Both the position numbers and the translations under genes were made by a program. DNA of 26,143 nucleotides from Clostridium sp. CAG:169 (lineage in GTDB: Bacteria; Bacillota; Clostridia; Oscillospirales; Ruminococcaceae): contig FR880152.1 in the NCBI GenBank assembly GCA_000435195.1, forward strand, positions 1 to 26,143, in the 5' to 3' direction. This document shows positions 8,400 to 16,361 of this stretch, piece by piece (the first letter of the stretch is position 1; every line of letters begins with the position of its first letter). Under the pieces are notes generated by a model, which had not been told where the DNA came from, ran no database searches, and saw nothing but the letters and a program-made list of their open reading frames with translations.

Positions 8400-9938
8400 A
8401 TGGAACTGACAAAACGCATCGACTCGGTATTTTGCCGCTGGGATCACCCCGATACCCCCGGCGGTCAGGTGCTGGTCAAGCACCACGGAAAGGTCATCTA
8501 TGACCGCTGCTTCGGTCTTGCCAATCTGGAGCATCACATTCCAATCACCCCGACCACCCGCTTTCATGTGGCATCGGTGTCCAAACAGATCACCGTCCTC
8601 AGTCTGCTGCTGCTTGCTGAACAGGGCAAGGTGGACCTGGATGCGGATGTCCGCACCTATCTGCCGGACCTGGTGCATTGGAAGGAAACGGTCACCGTGC
8701 GCAACCTGATGAACAACACCAGCGGCATTCGCGACCAGTGGGAGCTGTTCTGCCTGCGCGGCATCCACTACACCGACACCATCACCATGCGCGATTTTGA
8801 GCAGACCCTGCGCCCGCAGCAGACCCTCAATTTCCAGCCCGGCTCCCGTTTTCTGTACAGCAACTCCAACTTCACGATGATTGCCCAGATCGTGCATCGA
8901 ATCAGCGGGATGGATCTACCGGACTTTGCCCAGCAGCACATCTTCACGCCTTTGGGGATGACCCACACCTGCATCCGCCGCGGCTACTGGCAGATGATTC
9001 CCGAACTTGCCCTCTCCTACTCGGACGACGGCAGCGGACGGTTTGTTCCCAGTGCGCTCAACTTCGCGCTGTGGGGAGCCACCTCGATGAATACCAACGT
9101 TTCCGACCTGATGCTTCTGCTTGAGCACTACCACCACCCGCGCATCTGTTCGCAGAAGACCATCGACGAGATGATGAACTGTCCGACCCTTGCAGACGGC
9201 TCGCGCAGCGGCTACGGCGGCGGTCTGTTTGTCCATGAATACAAAGGTCATCCCTGCTTTGAACACGGCGGTGTCGATGCCGGCTACCGCGCACACGTCT
9301 ACTCCTTCCCGCAGGATGAGCTGGACATCACCATCGTCAGCAACACCTCCAACACCCCGACCGCTGTGGCAGCGCAGCAGATTGCAGAGATCGTTCTGGA
9401 CCTGCCTGCCGACCCGCCGCGCCCGTATGAAACCCATACCGCTGCTCCGCAGGCAGGCTTGTACTTCTTCACCGACAAGGAGGGTGAAGCGACCCTGGAG
9501 CTGGTACAGGACGGCGAAGGCTGGGCGCTGTGCCGCAACCACGGATTGACCCCGCTGCACGACGGTCCCGACGGCGGATGGCAGATCGGCTATCTCCCCG
9601 ACCGCCTGCGCTGCACCGCTGAGGGTCTGTTGTGGGATGCCGGAGCCAAAACCACCCCGCTGCACCGTCTGGAGCAGGCAAAAGAGGAGGAAAACCAATC
9701 GCTTCTGGGCAGCTATTCCAGTGAGGAGCTGACCCTGACCCTTGACATCCGCGCACAGGATGGTCTGCTGTGGTGCTACCATCCCCGCTACGGCTCCGAC
9801 CCGATGATGCAGATTGACGACACCCACTTTATCTACTGGCAGGAACGAAGCTCCGCCTTCCTGGTCACCGTCTATCCCGACGGCAGCCTGACACTGGACG
9901 CAGGACGCTGTCTGAACATGGTATTCCAAAAACGATAA
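8400..9938 (+). CDS. Cytoplasmic beta-lactamase-fold serine hydrolase with C-terminal beta domain
   Basis: This 512-residue protein has no signal peptide. The N-terminal PF00144 domain carries Ser59-x-x-Lys62 (SVSK), Tyr153-Ser-Asn155 and HGG (289-291). Residues from about 345 to 512 form a strand-rich extension like the lipocalin or barrel domains appended to D-aminopeptidase and esterase relatives. The ATG follows GGAAGGAAGG. It is a separate transcription unit, between the terminators at 8187 and 9949. Possible activities are a D-amino-acid amidase or peptidase, or an esterase. It is only distantly similar to the exported hydrolase upstream, so a recent tandem duplication is unlikely. Confidence 0.87.
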   Translation: MELTKRIDSVFCRWDHPDTPGGQVLVKHHGKVIYDRCFGLANLEHHIPITPTTRFHVASVSKQITVLSLLLLAEQGKVDLDADVRTYLPDLVHWKETVTVRNLMNNTSGIRDQWELFCLRGIHYTDTITMRDFEQTLRPQQTLNFQPGSRFLYSNSNFTMIAQIVHRISGMDLPDFAQQHIFTPLGMTHTCIRRGYWQMIPELALSYSDDGSGRFVPSALNFALWGATSMNTNVSDLMLLLEHYHHPRICSQKTIDEMMNCPTLADGSRSGYGGGLFVHEYKGHPCFEHGGVDAGYRAHVYSFPQDELDITIVSNTSNTPTAVAAQQIAEIVLDLPADPPRPYETHTAAPQAGLYFFTDKEGEATLELVQDGEGWALCRNHGLTPLHDGPDGGWQIGYLPDRLRCTAEGLLWDAGAKTTPLHRLEQAKEEENQSLLGSYSSEELTLTLDIRAQDGLLWCYHPRYGSDPMMQIDDTHFIYWQERSSAFLVTVYPDGSLTLDAGRCLNMVFQKR

Positions 9939-9948
9939 GCAGTCTATC

Positions 9949-9987
9949 AAAAAAGGACCGGCAGAAAATTTCTGTCGGTCCTTTTTT
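9949..9987. terminator. Bidirectional terminator between convergent genes
   Basis: A 19-bp inverted repeat with outer A6/T6 runs (9949-9967 with 9969-9987) and a GGACCGGCAGA core. It lies between the hydrolase on the plus strand and the nucleotidase on the minus strand, and has T-runs in both directions. Confidence 0.93.
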
Positions 9988-9997
9988 GCAAAATCAT

Positions 9998-10615
9998 TCA
10001 GCGCTGCTCAATGGGAAGATGCTCCTGCAAAAAGGTGCGAAATCCTTTCTCAAGCGCGGTGGTGCTCAAATCCAGTTTTTCCAAATCATAGTAATACCTT
10101 GAGCTGGCAATCTCCTTGGACAGCGAATCGAGCGGGAAGCCCTTCACCCGCTTGTGGTGCGGCTTGGAAACCAGCAGAAACGGCTCGGTCCAAAGCGAAG
10201 GGTCGATACTGGAAAAACAGTTGTCTGCATCCAAAATCAGACAGATGGCATTTTTATAGCGCGCCGTCAGCTGTCCGCCGTGTTGCTGTGCCAGCTGCGC
10301 ATAATGCCAAATCATCTCTTCATCGTTAAGCTCCCTGCCGTTGACGCGGCGCACATAAATCCCCGGCTGCTCCTGCGGCTGGACCTCATCAAAATACAGC
10401 CCGCTGTCGCAGGAAAAAACCGGGATACCAAAGGCTTCATAGTAGGCGAGGGCTTTGCGCTGTGCATTTTCCAGCGGCGTTGCTCCGTCCTCCTCTATTT
10501 TGGGGAGCGGACCGCTCAAATCGCCCAGTCCAATCAGTTCGATGGGAAGTCCGGCAAGCGCCTTTTTCATGGCATCCAGCTTTGCCCGATTGGTTGTTCC
10601 GTATAAAAGTTTCAT
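9998..10615 (-). CDS. HAM1/RdgB-like nucleoside triphosphate pyrophosphatase, divergent
   Basis: This 205-residue protein starts at ATG 10615 after GTGAAAGGAAAG; the open frame extends 26 codons further without a ribosome site. The N-terminal half matches the house-cleaning ITPase/XTPase family: YGTTNRAKL (Thr7, Asn9, Lys12), EEDGATPLENAQRKA (Glu41 and following) and the catalytic-region DSGLYFD (Asp70). The C-terminal half lacks two hallmarks, the GYDP(I/V)F strand and the SHRxxA motif, and has KGFPLDSLSKEI and SSRYYYD instead. It may therefore act on a different nucleotide. It is the last gene of a three-gene minus-strand operon. Confidence 0.75.
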   Translation of the reverse strand: MKLLYGTTNRAKLDAMKKALAGLPIELIGLGDLSGPLPKIEEDGATPLENAQRKALAYYEAFGIPVFSCDSGLYFDEVQPQEQPGIYVRRVNGRELNDEEMIWHYAQLAQQHGGQLTARYKNAICLILDADNCFSSIDPSLWTEPFLLVSKPHHKRVKGFPLDSLSKEIASSRYYYDLEKLDLSTTALEKGFRTFLQEHLPIEQR

Positions 10616-10634
10616 CTTATTCTTTCCTTTCACT

Positions 10635-10916
10635 TTATCCAGCCGAAAAGGCGATTGCGTGCCCGACAAAATGCAGCAGTGCCAAATTCGCACCGATGCA
10701 AACGACCACCAGCACCGATGCCAGCCAGCTGCTTTGAGTGCGTACGCGGGCTGTGCTCCAATAGCGGACGGTCACCCAGATTTGGGAGACAAACAGCAGA
10801 ATCCAAATCGGATGCGCTCGTAACAGCCCAAGCATATTAGAAAGAGCATAGTGGATGATGATGCAGTTGACCGATTCGACCAGCAGTTCCACTGCGTTGT
10901 TTTTGGAAAGCTTCAT
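10635..10916 (-). CDS. Small two-to-three-segment membrane protein, unknown function
   Basis: This 93-residue protein starts at ATG 10916 after GGGAGG with 8-base spacing. It has hydrophobic segments near residues 35-52 (IWILLFVSQIWVTV) and 65-88 (SWLASVLVVVCIGANLALLHF), with a basic loop containing YWSTARVRTQ between them. No family is recognised. It sits between the acyltransferase-like gene (43 bases upstream) and the HAM1-like gene (about 20 bases downstream), so it is probably part of the same operon. Short length and strong ribosome site support a real gene. Confidence 0.7.
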   Translation of the reverse strand: MKLSKNNAVELLVESVNCIIIHYALSNMLGLLRAHPIWILLFVSQIWVTVRYWSTARVRTQSSWLASVLVVVCIGANLALLHFVGHAIAFSAG

Positions 10917-10958
10917 CCTCTCGTCCTCCCTTTCTCCCTGGACAGGCAACCTCCATTT

Positions 10959-11786
10959 TTAGCGGTCGGAGCGCATCACTCCATACGCAGCTCCGATGCT
11001 GCCGCCTGCTTGCAGGTAAGCCTTTGCCGCCCTTTGCAGTCCGGTTTGCTCGGGCAGCTGCTCAAGCGGCGTATTGGTATCGACAGCAAACAGCCAGCGG
11101 AAAAATTCCTTGTCCTGACTGCGGTATTCCTTGATGGTAAACCGCGCGGCAAACGCACGAATGTTGGAAGATTGGCTTAACATCGGCCGCAACGCAGGCG
11201 ACAGCAGCCAGGAGTCACACACCATCGGCGCAGCTGCCCACTGTGGAAAATACCGCTGCACAAAACTGCCGATTTGCCCGAGCGAGCGGTCCACCGCCGC
11301 CGGTAAAAGGTCGGCATCCGACGGGATGTGCAGGCTGATGACCCGCTCTCCTTCCCCGGTGCAAAGCTCGCACTCCAAATCTCCCAGCCGGAACAGGCTC
11401 ATGCACAGCTGCCGCCAGGTCCACCACCCTCTGTCAAAGGCAAACCTGCCGCTCATCTCGTAACATTCCCGAATGAATCGGGAAAAGCAGCGCATGGTGT
11501 CCACAAAAATTTCCTCTCCGATTCCCTGTTTCCGATAGTTTTCCCGGCAAAATTCCACCGCTTCCAGCTGACACAGCAGCATCTTCCAGCCGTCCTCGTC
11601 CTCTTGCAATTTTTCCCGCAGCTGCAAATAAGCCTCCCTCGCGGTCGATGCAGCTGTCAGGCGTTCGATTGATTTTTGCATCTGTTTTGTATCAAATGTT
11701 TTTTTCATCCTTTCCAGCTGTTCTATCGCCGGTGCAGGCAGACCAAGCTGCTCATAAAGCGCTTTCCTGCGCTGGTTTTCTTCCAT
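10959..11786 (-). CDS. Acyltransferase-domain protein (NAT_N/GNAT_C type)
   Basis: This 275-residue protein looks like the clostridial DUF5596 group, with a helical N-terminal domain and a GNAT-like C-terminal domain. The supporting pattern is HIPSDADLLPAAVDRSLGQI (about residues 152-171), then AAAPMVCDSWLLSPAL and a terminal FRWLFAVDTNTPLEQLPEQT segment. These proteins are annotated as acyltransferases by fold; substrates are unknown. The ATG follows AGGAGGGG with good spacing, and a near-consensus promoter lies directly upstream. It opens the operon with the small membrane protein and the HAM1-like enzyme. Confidence 0.7.
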   Translation of the reverse strand: MEENQRRKALYEQLGLPAPAIEQLERMKKTFDTKQMQKSIERLTAASTAREAYLQLREKLQEDEDGWKMLLCQLEAVEFCRENYRKQGIGEEIFVDTMRCFSRFIRECYEMSGRFAFDRGWWTWRQLCMSLFRLGDLECELCTGEGERVISLHIPSDADLLPAAVDRSLGQIGSFVQRYFPQWAAAPMVCDSWLLSPALRPMLSQSSNIRAFAARFTIKEYRSQDKEFFRWLFAVDTNTPLEQLPEQTGLQRAAKAYLQAGGSIGAAYGVMRSDR

Positions 11787-11810
11787 GATTTTTCCCCTCC
11801 TGTTCTTTTT

Positions 11811-11840
11811 AGTATATCCTCCGATTTATCTCTGTGTCAA
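11811..11840 (-). promoter_or_regulatory. Strong sigma-A promoter, minus strand
   Basis: Read on the minus strand: a consensus TTGACA (11840-11835), 18-base spacer and TATACT (11816-11811), about 25 bases before the acyltransferase start. It is arranged back to back with the sugar operon promoter. Confidence 0.8.
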
Positions 11841-11872
11841 CAGAGTTCTTTTCATTTTATCCAAAAAATCAA

Positions 11873-11901
11873 TGGAAAACAAAAGCAAATACTGCTATAA
11901 T
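11873..11901 (+). promoter_or_regulatory. Extended -10 promoter for the sugar operon
   Basis: TGGAAA (11873-11878), 17-base spacer and TATAAT (11896-11901), with TGC directly before the -10 (extended -10). It diverges from the minus-strand promoter 33 bases away. Confidence 0.72.
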
Positions 11902-11908
11902 ATCTATA

Positions 11909-11930
11909 AAACCGCAGGATTCTGCGGTTT
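11909..11930 (+). promoter_or_regulatory. Perfect hairpin at the 5' end of the sugar operon mRNA
   Basis: AAACCGCAG (11909-11917) pairs perfectly with CTGCGGTTT (11922-11930) around GATT. It begins about 8 bases after the -10 box, so it should be the very 5' end of the transcript. It may be a stabilising 5' hairpin or the DNA operator of a sugar-responsive regulator. No U-run follows. Confidence 0.5.
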
Positions 11931-11967
11931 CAAATCTGCGCACCATCCAGAAAGGAAGGAATCATCC

Positions 11968-13461
11968 ATGCTTACCAATAATATGCCCAAAGTAAAAATC
12001 GGCATCGTAGCCGTTAGCCGCGACTGCTTCCCGGAATCTCTTTCGGTCAACCGACGCAAAGCGGTTGTGCAGTCCTATATCCAGCACTACAACAGCGAGG
12101 ACATCTATGAATGTCCGGTCTGCATCGTGGAAAGTGAAATCCAGATGGTACAGGCGCTCGAGGACATCAAGCAGGCAGGCTGCAACGCCCTTTGCGTTTA
12201 TCTGGGAAACTTTGGTCCCGAAATCGCAGAGACTCTGCTTGCTAAACATTTTGACGGTCCCAAAATGTTCGTAGCTGCCGCCGAGGAAACTGCCGGTGAT
12301 CTCTGCCAGGGCAGAGGCGATGCCTTCTGCGGAATGCTCAACGCAAGCTACAACCTCGCACTGCGCAACGTCCGCGCCTACATTCCCGAATATCCGGTCG
12401 GCGATGCGGACGACTGTGCAAAGATGATCCACGAATTTGTGCCGATTGCGCGGGCAATCCTTGCGCTGTCACAGCTGAAGATTATCAGCTTCGGTCCTCG
12501 TCCGCTCAACTTCCTTGCCTGCAACGCTCCCATCAAGCAGCTGTACAACCTCGGTGTAGAAATCGAAGAAAACTCCGAGCTGGATTTGTTTGAAGCCTTT
12601 AACCGGCACGCAGGCGACCCGCGCATCCCACAGATTGTGCAGGAGATGGAGGCAGAGCTGGGCGCCGGAAACAAAAAGCCGCAGATTCTCTCCCGACTGG
12701 CGCAGTATGAGCTGACCCTGAAGGACTGGGTGGAGCAGCACAAGGGCTACCGCAAATATGTTGCCATTGCCGGAAAATGCTGGCCTGCCTTCCAGACACA
12801 GTTCGGCTTTGTTCCCTGCTATGTCAACAGCCGCCTGACCGCACAGGGCATCCCGGTTTCCTGCGAGGTGGACATCTACGGTGCGCTCAGCGAGTTTATC
12901 GGCAGCGTGGTCAGCCAGGACACCGTCACCCTGCTGGACATCAACAACACCGTTCCAAAGGATTTATACCAGCAGGACATCTGCACAAAATTCCCATACG
13001 AGCACAAGGACGTCTTTATGGGCTTCCACTGCGGCAACACCGCTGCCGGAAAGCTCTCCTTCTGCGAGATGAAATACCAGATGATTATGGCGCGTTCGCT
13101 GCCGCAGGAGGTCACCCAGGGCACCCTCGAAGGCGACATTGTCCCCGGTCCCATCACCTTCTTCCGCCTGCAAAGCACCGCCGACAACCAGCTGCGCGCC
13201 TACATCGCACAGGGCGAGGTGCTGCCGGTAGCAACCCGCTCCTTCGGCTCGATTGGCATCTTTGCCATCCCGCAGATGGGCAGATTCTACCGCCATGTGC
13301 TGATTGAAAAGAACTTCCCGCACCACGGCGCCGTTGCCTTTGGTCACTTCGGTAAGGAGCTGTACGAGGTGTTCCGCTACCTCGGTGTCGCTCCGCAGGA
13401 AATCGGCTACAACCACCCGCAGGGCGTGCTGTATCCGACCGAAAACCCATTTGCCCGCTAA
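11968..13461 (+). CDS. L-fucose/L-arabinose isomerase family protein
   Basis: This 497-residue protein starts at the ATG after AAGGAAGGA; the frame opens earlier, in the leader. The fold family is FucI/AraA-like ketol isomerases, which interconvert aldoses and ketoses using a divalent metal. Supporting features are RGDAFCGMLNASYNLALRN, the metal-site-like SCEVDIYGAL (Glu300), LLDINN (Asp324) and the late HHGAVAFGHFGKE (His452/453/460). The C-terminal region matches the FucI-type barrel. The xylulokinase gene 13 bases downstream indicates that the ketose product is phosphorylated at once. The sugar itself is not determined and could be a pentose such as D-arabinose or L-arabinose, or a 6-deoxyhexose. 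Confidence 0.85.
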   Translation: MLTNNMPKVKIGIVAVSRDCFPESLSVNRRKAVVQSYIQHYNSEDIYECPVCIVESEIQMVQALEDIKQAGCNALCVYLGNFGPEIAETLLAKHFDGPKMFVAAAEETAGDLCQGRGDAFCGMLNASYNLALRNVRAYIPEYPVGDADDCAKMIHEFVPIARAILALSQLKIISFGPRPLNFLACNAPIKQLYNLGVEIEENSELDLFEAFNRHAGDPRIPQIVQEMEAELGAGNKKPQILSRLAQYELTLKDWVEQHKGYRKYVAIAGKCWPAFQTQFGFVPCYVNSRLTAQGIPVSCEVDIYGALSEFIGSVVSQDTVTLLDINNTVPKDLYQQDICTKFPYEHKDVFMGFHCGNTAAGKLSFCEMKYQMIMARSLPQEVTQGTLEGDIVPGPITFFRLQSTADNQLRAYIAQGEVLPVATRSFGSIGIFAIPQMGRFYRHVLIEKNFPHHGAVAFGHFGKELYEVFRYLGVAPQEIGYNHPQGVLYPTENPFAR

Positions 13462-13474
13462 GGAGGAAACCGCC

Positions 13475-14947
13475 ATGCTTTATATCGGCGTAGATTTGGG
13501 TACCTCGGCGGTCAAGCTGCTTTTGATGGATTCTGCCGGAACGGTCCAAAAGATTGTTTCCAGGGAATACCCGCTCTCCTTCCCGCAGACCGGCTGGTCG
13601 GAGCAAAACCCGCTGGACTGGTATGAGCAGACGATTGCCGGTCTGCACCAGCTGCTATCTGACTGCGACCGCAGTCAGGTAGCAGGCATCAGCTTCGGCG
13701 GACAGATGCACGGTCTGGTCACACTGGATGCAGAGGACCAGGTCATCCGTCCTGCCATCTTGTGGAACGACGGACGCTCCACCGCACAGACCGACTACCT
13801 CAACCAAACCATCGGCAAGCAGCAACTGTCCGAATATACGGCAAACATCGCCTTTGCCGGCTTCACCGCGCCCAAAATCCTGTGGATGAAGGAAAACGAA
13901 CCGCAGAACTTTGCGCGCATCTGTAAAATCATGCTGCCCAAAGATTATCTGATCTACCGGCTGTCCGGCAGCTTTGCCACCGACTACTCCGATGCTTCGG
14001 GTATACTACTGCTGGATGTCAAAAGACGCTGCTGGTCCCAGCAGATGCTTTCCATCTGCGGCATCACCGAACAGCAGCTGCCAAAGCTGCACGAAAGCTA
14101 TGAGGTGGTGGGAACCCTGCTGCCGCAGCTGGCAGAACAGCTGGGGCTTCCCTCTTCGGTGCGCATCGTCGCCGGAGCCGGAGATAATGCCGCAGCCGCC
14201 ATCGGCACCGGAACAGTCGGCGAAGGCAGCTGCAACCTTTCGCTGGGCACCAGCGGGACACTGTTCATCACCAGCGGACAGTTCCGCGTGGACCCGCACA
14301 ATGCCCTGCACGCCTTTGCCCATGCCGACGGGCACTATCATCTGATGGGCTGTATGCTCAGCGCTGCCTCCTGCAACGCCTGGTGGATGCAGCAGATATT
14401 GAACACCCAGGATTTTGCCGCCGAGCAGAAGGACATCTGCCGGCTGGGAGAAAACCCCGTCTTTTTCCTGCCTTATCTGATGGGCGAACGTTCGCCGCAC
14501 AATGACCCGCACGCACGCGGCGCCTTTATCGGTCTGTCGATGGACACCACCCGCCGGCAGATGACACAGGCGGTTCTGGAAGGGGTCGTCTTTGCGCTGC
14601 GTGACTCGCTGGAGGTCGCTAGAAGCCTTGGTATCTCCCTTTCCTCCACCCGCATCTGCGGAGGCGGCGCTAAAAGCCCGCTGTGGAAGCGGATGGTTGC
14701 CAACATCCTCAACCTACAGGTAGAAACCGTCCGCATCGAAGAGGGTCCTGCCTATGGCGCTGCTATTCTGGCAGCGGTCGGCTGCGGAGAATATGCTACT
14801 GTCGAGGAGGCTGCCGCCCGGCTAGTACAGCCGGGCGAGGTCATCTCCCCTGAACCGGAGCTGGTTGCCGCTTACGAAAATCGCTATCAGCTTTTCCGTA
14901 AGCTCTATCCCGCACTGGCTCCTGCCTTTGCAAAAATGGCTGAATAA
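13475..14947 (+). CDS. xylB: Xylulokinase-type FGGY carbohydrate kinase
   Basis: This 490-residue protein starts at ATG 13475 after AGGAGG; the frame is open further upstream inside the isomerase gene. It has the ATP-binding start YIGVDLGTSAVK (Asp7), the xylulokinase signature GGQMHGL (75-81), catalytic-type GAGDNAAAAIG (Asp237) and the late GGGAKSPLWKRMVANIL motif. XylB phosphorylates D-xylulose to xylulose 5-phosphate for the pentose phosphate pathway. Length and motifs are normal. Pairing with a FucI/AraA-like isomerase and not XylA leaves open that the true substrate is another ketose, such as L-ribulose or a deoxyketose. Confidence 0.9.
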   Translation: MLYIGVDLGTSAVKLLLMDSAGTVQKIVSREYPLSFPQTGWSEQNPLDWYEQTIAGLHQLLSDCDRSQVAGISFGGQMHGLVTLDAEDQVIRPAILWNDGRSTAQTDYLNQTIGKQQLSEYTANIAFAGFTAPKILWMKENEPQNFARICKIMLPKDYLIYRLSGSFATDYSDASGILLLDVKRRCWSQQMLSICGITEQQLPKLHESYEVVGTLLPQLAEQLGLPSSVRIVAGAGDNAAAAIGTGTVGEGSCNLSLGTSGTLFITSGQFRVDPHNALHAFAHADGHYHLMGCMLSAASCNAWWMQQILNTQDFAAEQKDICRLGENPVFFLPYLMGERSPHNDPHARGAFIGLSMDTTRRQMTQAVLEGVVFALRDSLEVARSLGISLSSTRICGGGAKSPLWKRMVANILNLQVETVRIEEGPAYGAAILAAVGCGEYATVEEAAARLVQPGEVISPEPELVAAYENRYQLFRKLYPALAPAFAKMAE

Positions 14948-14950
14948 GAA

Positions 14951-14998
14951 AACCTCCGTCCTTCCTTTTTTAAGAGGGAAAGACGGAGGTTCTTTTGT
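14951..14998. terminator. Bidirectional terminator between convergent operons
   Basis: AACCTCCGTC (14951-14960) pairs with GACGGAGGTT (14982-14991), with inner TTCC/GGAA pairing and T-rich sequence on both sides. It ends the sugar operon and the minus-strand metal(loid) operon. Confidence 0.85.
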
Positions 14999-15004
14999 TC
15001 TGCC

Positions 15005-16009
15005 CTAAAAAGCAACGGAAATGGCGTTAAAGAAAAATCCAATCAGCATGATTCCCACCGCCACCACACCGAAAAAGACTGCCAGCAGCCGTGGTTTAAC
15101 CGCCTTGCGCAGCATGACCATCGACGGCAGCGACAGGGCGGTGACACCCATCATAAACGACAGCACCGTTCCCAGACCTGCGCCTTTTGCAAACAGGCTT
15201 TCTGCAATCGGGATGGTGCCAAAGATGTCAGCATACATCGGGATGCCGATGAGGGTCGCCAACGGCACCGAATACCAATGCTCGGCGCCCAACAGCTCTT
15301 CGACAAACGCCTGCGGGATAAAGTTGTGAATCAGCGCGCCGATTGCCACACCGACCAGCACATAAGGTGCCACCTTGCGGACGGTGGAAGCCACCTGTGT
15401 CTTTGCATAGGACAGCCGGTCCCGCACGCTCATCTGCGGAGATTCCAAATCCACCCTGCCTGCGTTGCGGATAAATTCCTCCACATCATTTTCCAAATGC
15501 AGACGCTCAATCAGCGTCCCGCCCAGCACCGCCAGCACCAAACCGACCAGCACATACGCCAGGGCGACCTTGCTGCCAAAGCTGCCGGTCAACATGACCA
15601 GCGAGCCTAAATCGACCAGCGGCGAGGAAATCAGGAAAGAAAAGGTGACACCCAGCGGCAGACCGGCGCTGGTAAAGCCGATAAACAGCGGGATGGAGGA
15701 GCAGGAACAAAAGGGAGTTACCGTGCCCAGCAGCGCAGCCAGCGTGTTGGCTCCGATTCCATGGAACTTGCCCAGAATCTTTTTGGTCCGCTCCGGTGGA
15801 AAAAAGCTCTGAATATAGGAAATCGAAAAAATCAGCACCGACAGCAGGATGAAGATTTTGATGATGTCATAGATAAAAAACTGAACGCTCGCTCCCATCC
15901 TGCTCTCCAAATCGATTCCGATTGCCTGCAACAGATTCCCCACCAGCTGATTGAGCCAACGCATCCCTAGCAGCTGCTCCTGCAAAAAAACACCGATTGT
16001 TTTTATCAT
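15005..16009 (-). CDS. Putative permease, COG0701/DUF318 (ArsP-like)
   Basis: This 334-residue membrane protein has about eight hydrophobic segments in two halves. The first half carries the family hallmark TPFCSCSSIPLFIGFTSAGLPLG (Cys101, Cys103). The second carries IGIPMYADIFGTIPIAESL. A charged cytoplasmic loop lies near residues 170-205. Family members include ArsP, which expels trivalent organoarsenicals, but most relatives have unknown cargo. The ATG follows AGGGAGAAAAAG. It is the third gene of the arsR-cobW, thioredoxin-fold, permease set. It is separated from the others by 103 bases with a hairpin and an inverted repeat, so it may be separately tuned. Confidence 0.85.
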   Translation of the reverse strand: MIKTIGVFLQEQLLGMRWLNQLVGNLLQAIGIDLESRMGASVQFFIYDIIKIFILLSVLIFSISYIQSFFPPERTKKILGKFHGIGANTLAALLGTVTPFCSCSSIPLFIGFTSAGLPLGVTFSFLISSPLVDLGSLVMLTGSFGSKVALAYVLVGLVLAVLGGTLIERLHLENDVEEFIRNAGRVDLESPQMSVRDRLSYAKTQVASTVRKVAPYVLVGVAIGALIHNFIPQAFVEELLGAEHWYSVPLATLIGIPMYADIFGTIPIAESLFAKGAGLGTVLSFMMGVTALSLPSMVMLRKAVKPRLLAVFFGVVAVGIMLIGFFFNAISVAF

Positions 16010-16027
16010 TTTCTTTTTCTCCCTATT

Positions 16028-16047
16028 AAATCGAGATTTATCGATTT
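16028..16047. promoter_or_regulatory. Inverted repeat before the permease, candidate ArsR site
   Basis: AAATCGA, six bases, TCGATTT: a perfect 7-6-7 inverted repeat 19 bases upstream of the permease start. It shares the TCGAT/ATCGA half-site with the repeat on the arsR-cobW promoter, hence the suggestion that the same regulator binds. A weak TTTAAT box lies beside it without a good -35. Confidence 0.4.
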
Positions 16048-16060
16048 GATTTTCTTAAAA

Positions 16061-16090
16061 CGGACCTCCTCCTACTAAAGGGGAGGTCTG
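16061..16090 (-). terminator. Intercistronic hairpin, possible partial terminator
   Basis: A 10-bp stem (16061-16070 with 16081-16090; ACCTCC/GGAGGT core, two G-U pairs) with a 10-base loop and a four-T run after it on either strand. Within the operon it could attenuate transcription into the permease gene. Confidence 0.5.
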
Positions 16091-16112
16091 TTTTCTGCTC
16101 AAAACAAATTGA

Positions 16113-16349
16113 CTATCTTTTTAAAAGCTCCATCAGCTTTTCCACCGACGGCACCTGTCCGCTGACAATCAGCTTGCCGTCCTTCATCAGCGACGGCGCT
16201 GTCATCACACCCAGTTTGACAATATCAATCAGCTCGCTGACCCGCTCAATCTGTGCGGACATCTCCAGCCGCTTGAGCGCTTCGCTCACATTTTCATACA
16301 GGCGGTCGCACTCATCGCAGCCGCCTCCGATGACCTTTAATTCCATCAT
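16113..16349 (-). CDS. Small thioredoxin-fold protein with CxxC (thioredoxin_3 family)
   Basis: This 78-residue protein matches the TM_0996/MTH895 redox-active disulfide family in size and layout. It has an initial beta strand, the active site GGGCDEC (Cys11 and Cys14), and the MTAPSLMKDGKLIVSGQVPS segment with the cis-proline (Pro52). Such proteins reduce or relay disulfides in the cytosol and are often found next to COG0701 permeases. I chose ATG 16349 because AGGAGG lies 8 bases upstream; a GTG three codons earlier is too close to that site. It starts 12 bases after the arsR-cobW stop and is co-transcribed with it. Confidence 0.88.
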   Translation of the reverse strand: MMELKVIGGGCDECDRLYENVSEALKRLEMSAQIERVSELIDIVKLGVMTAPSLMKDGKLIVSGQVPSVEKLMELLKR

Positions 16350-16361
16350 CTGTCGCACCTC

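Noticed and set aside
8170..8409. 79-codon plus-strand frame after the capA-like gene
   Set aside because: It begins before and runs through the terminator hairpin at 8187-8226, has no ribosome site and resembles no family.
11841..11967. Catabolite-response (cre) site near the sugar operon promoter
   Set aside because: No stretch fits the cre consensus; the only clear symmetry is the leader hairpin.
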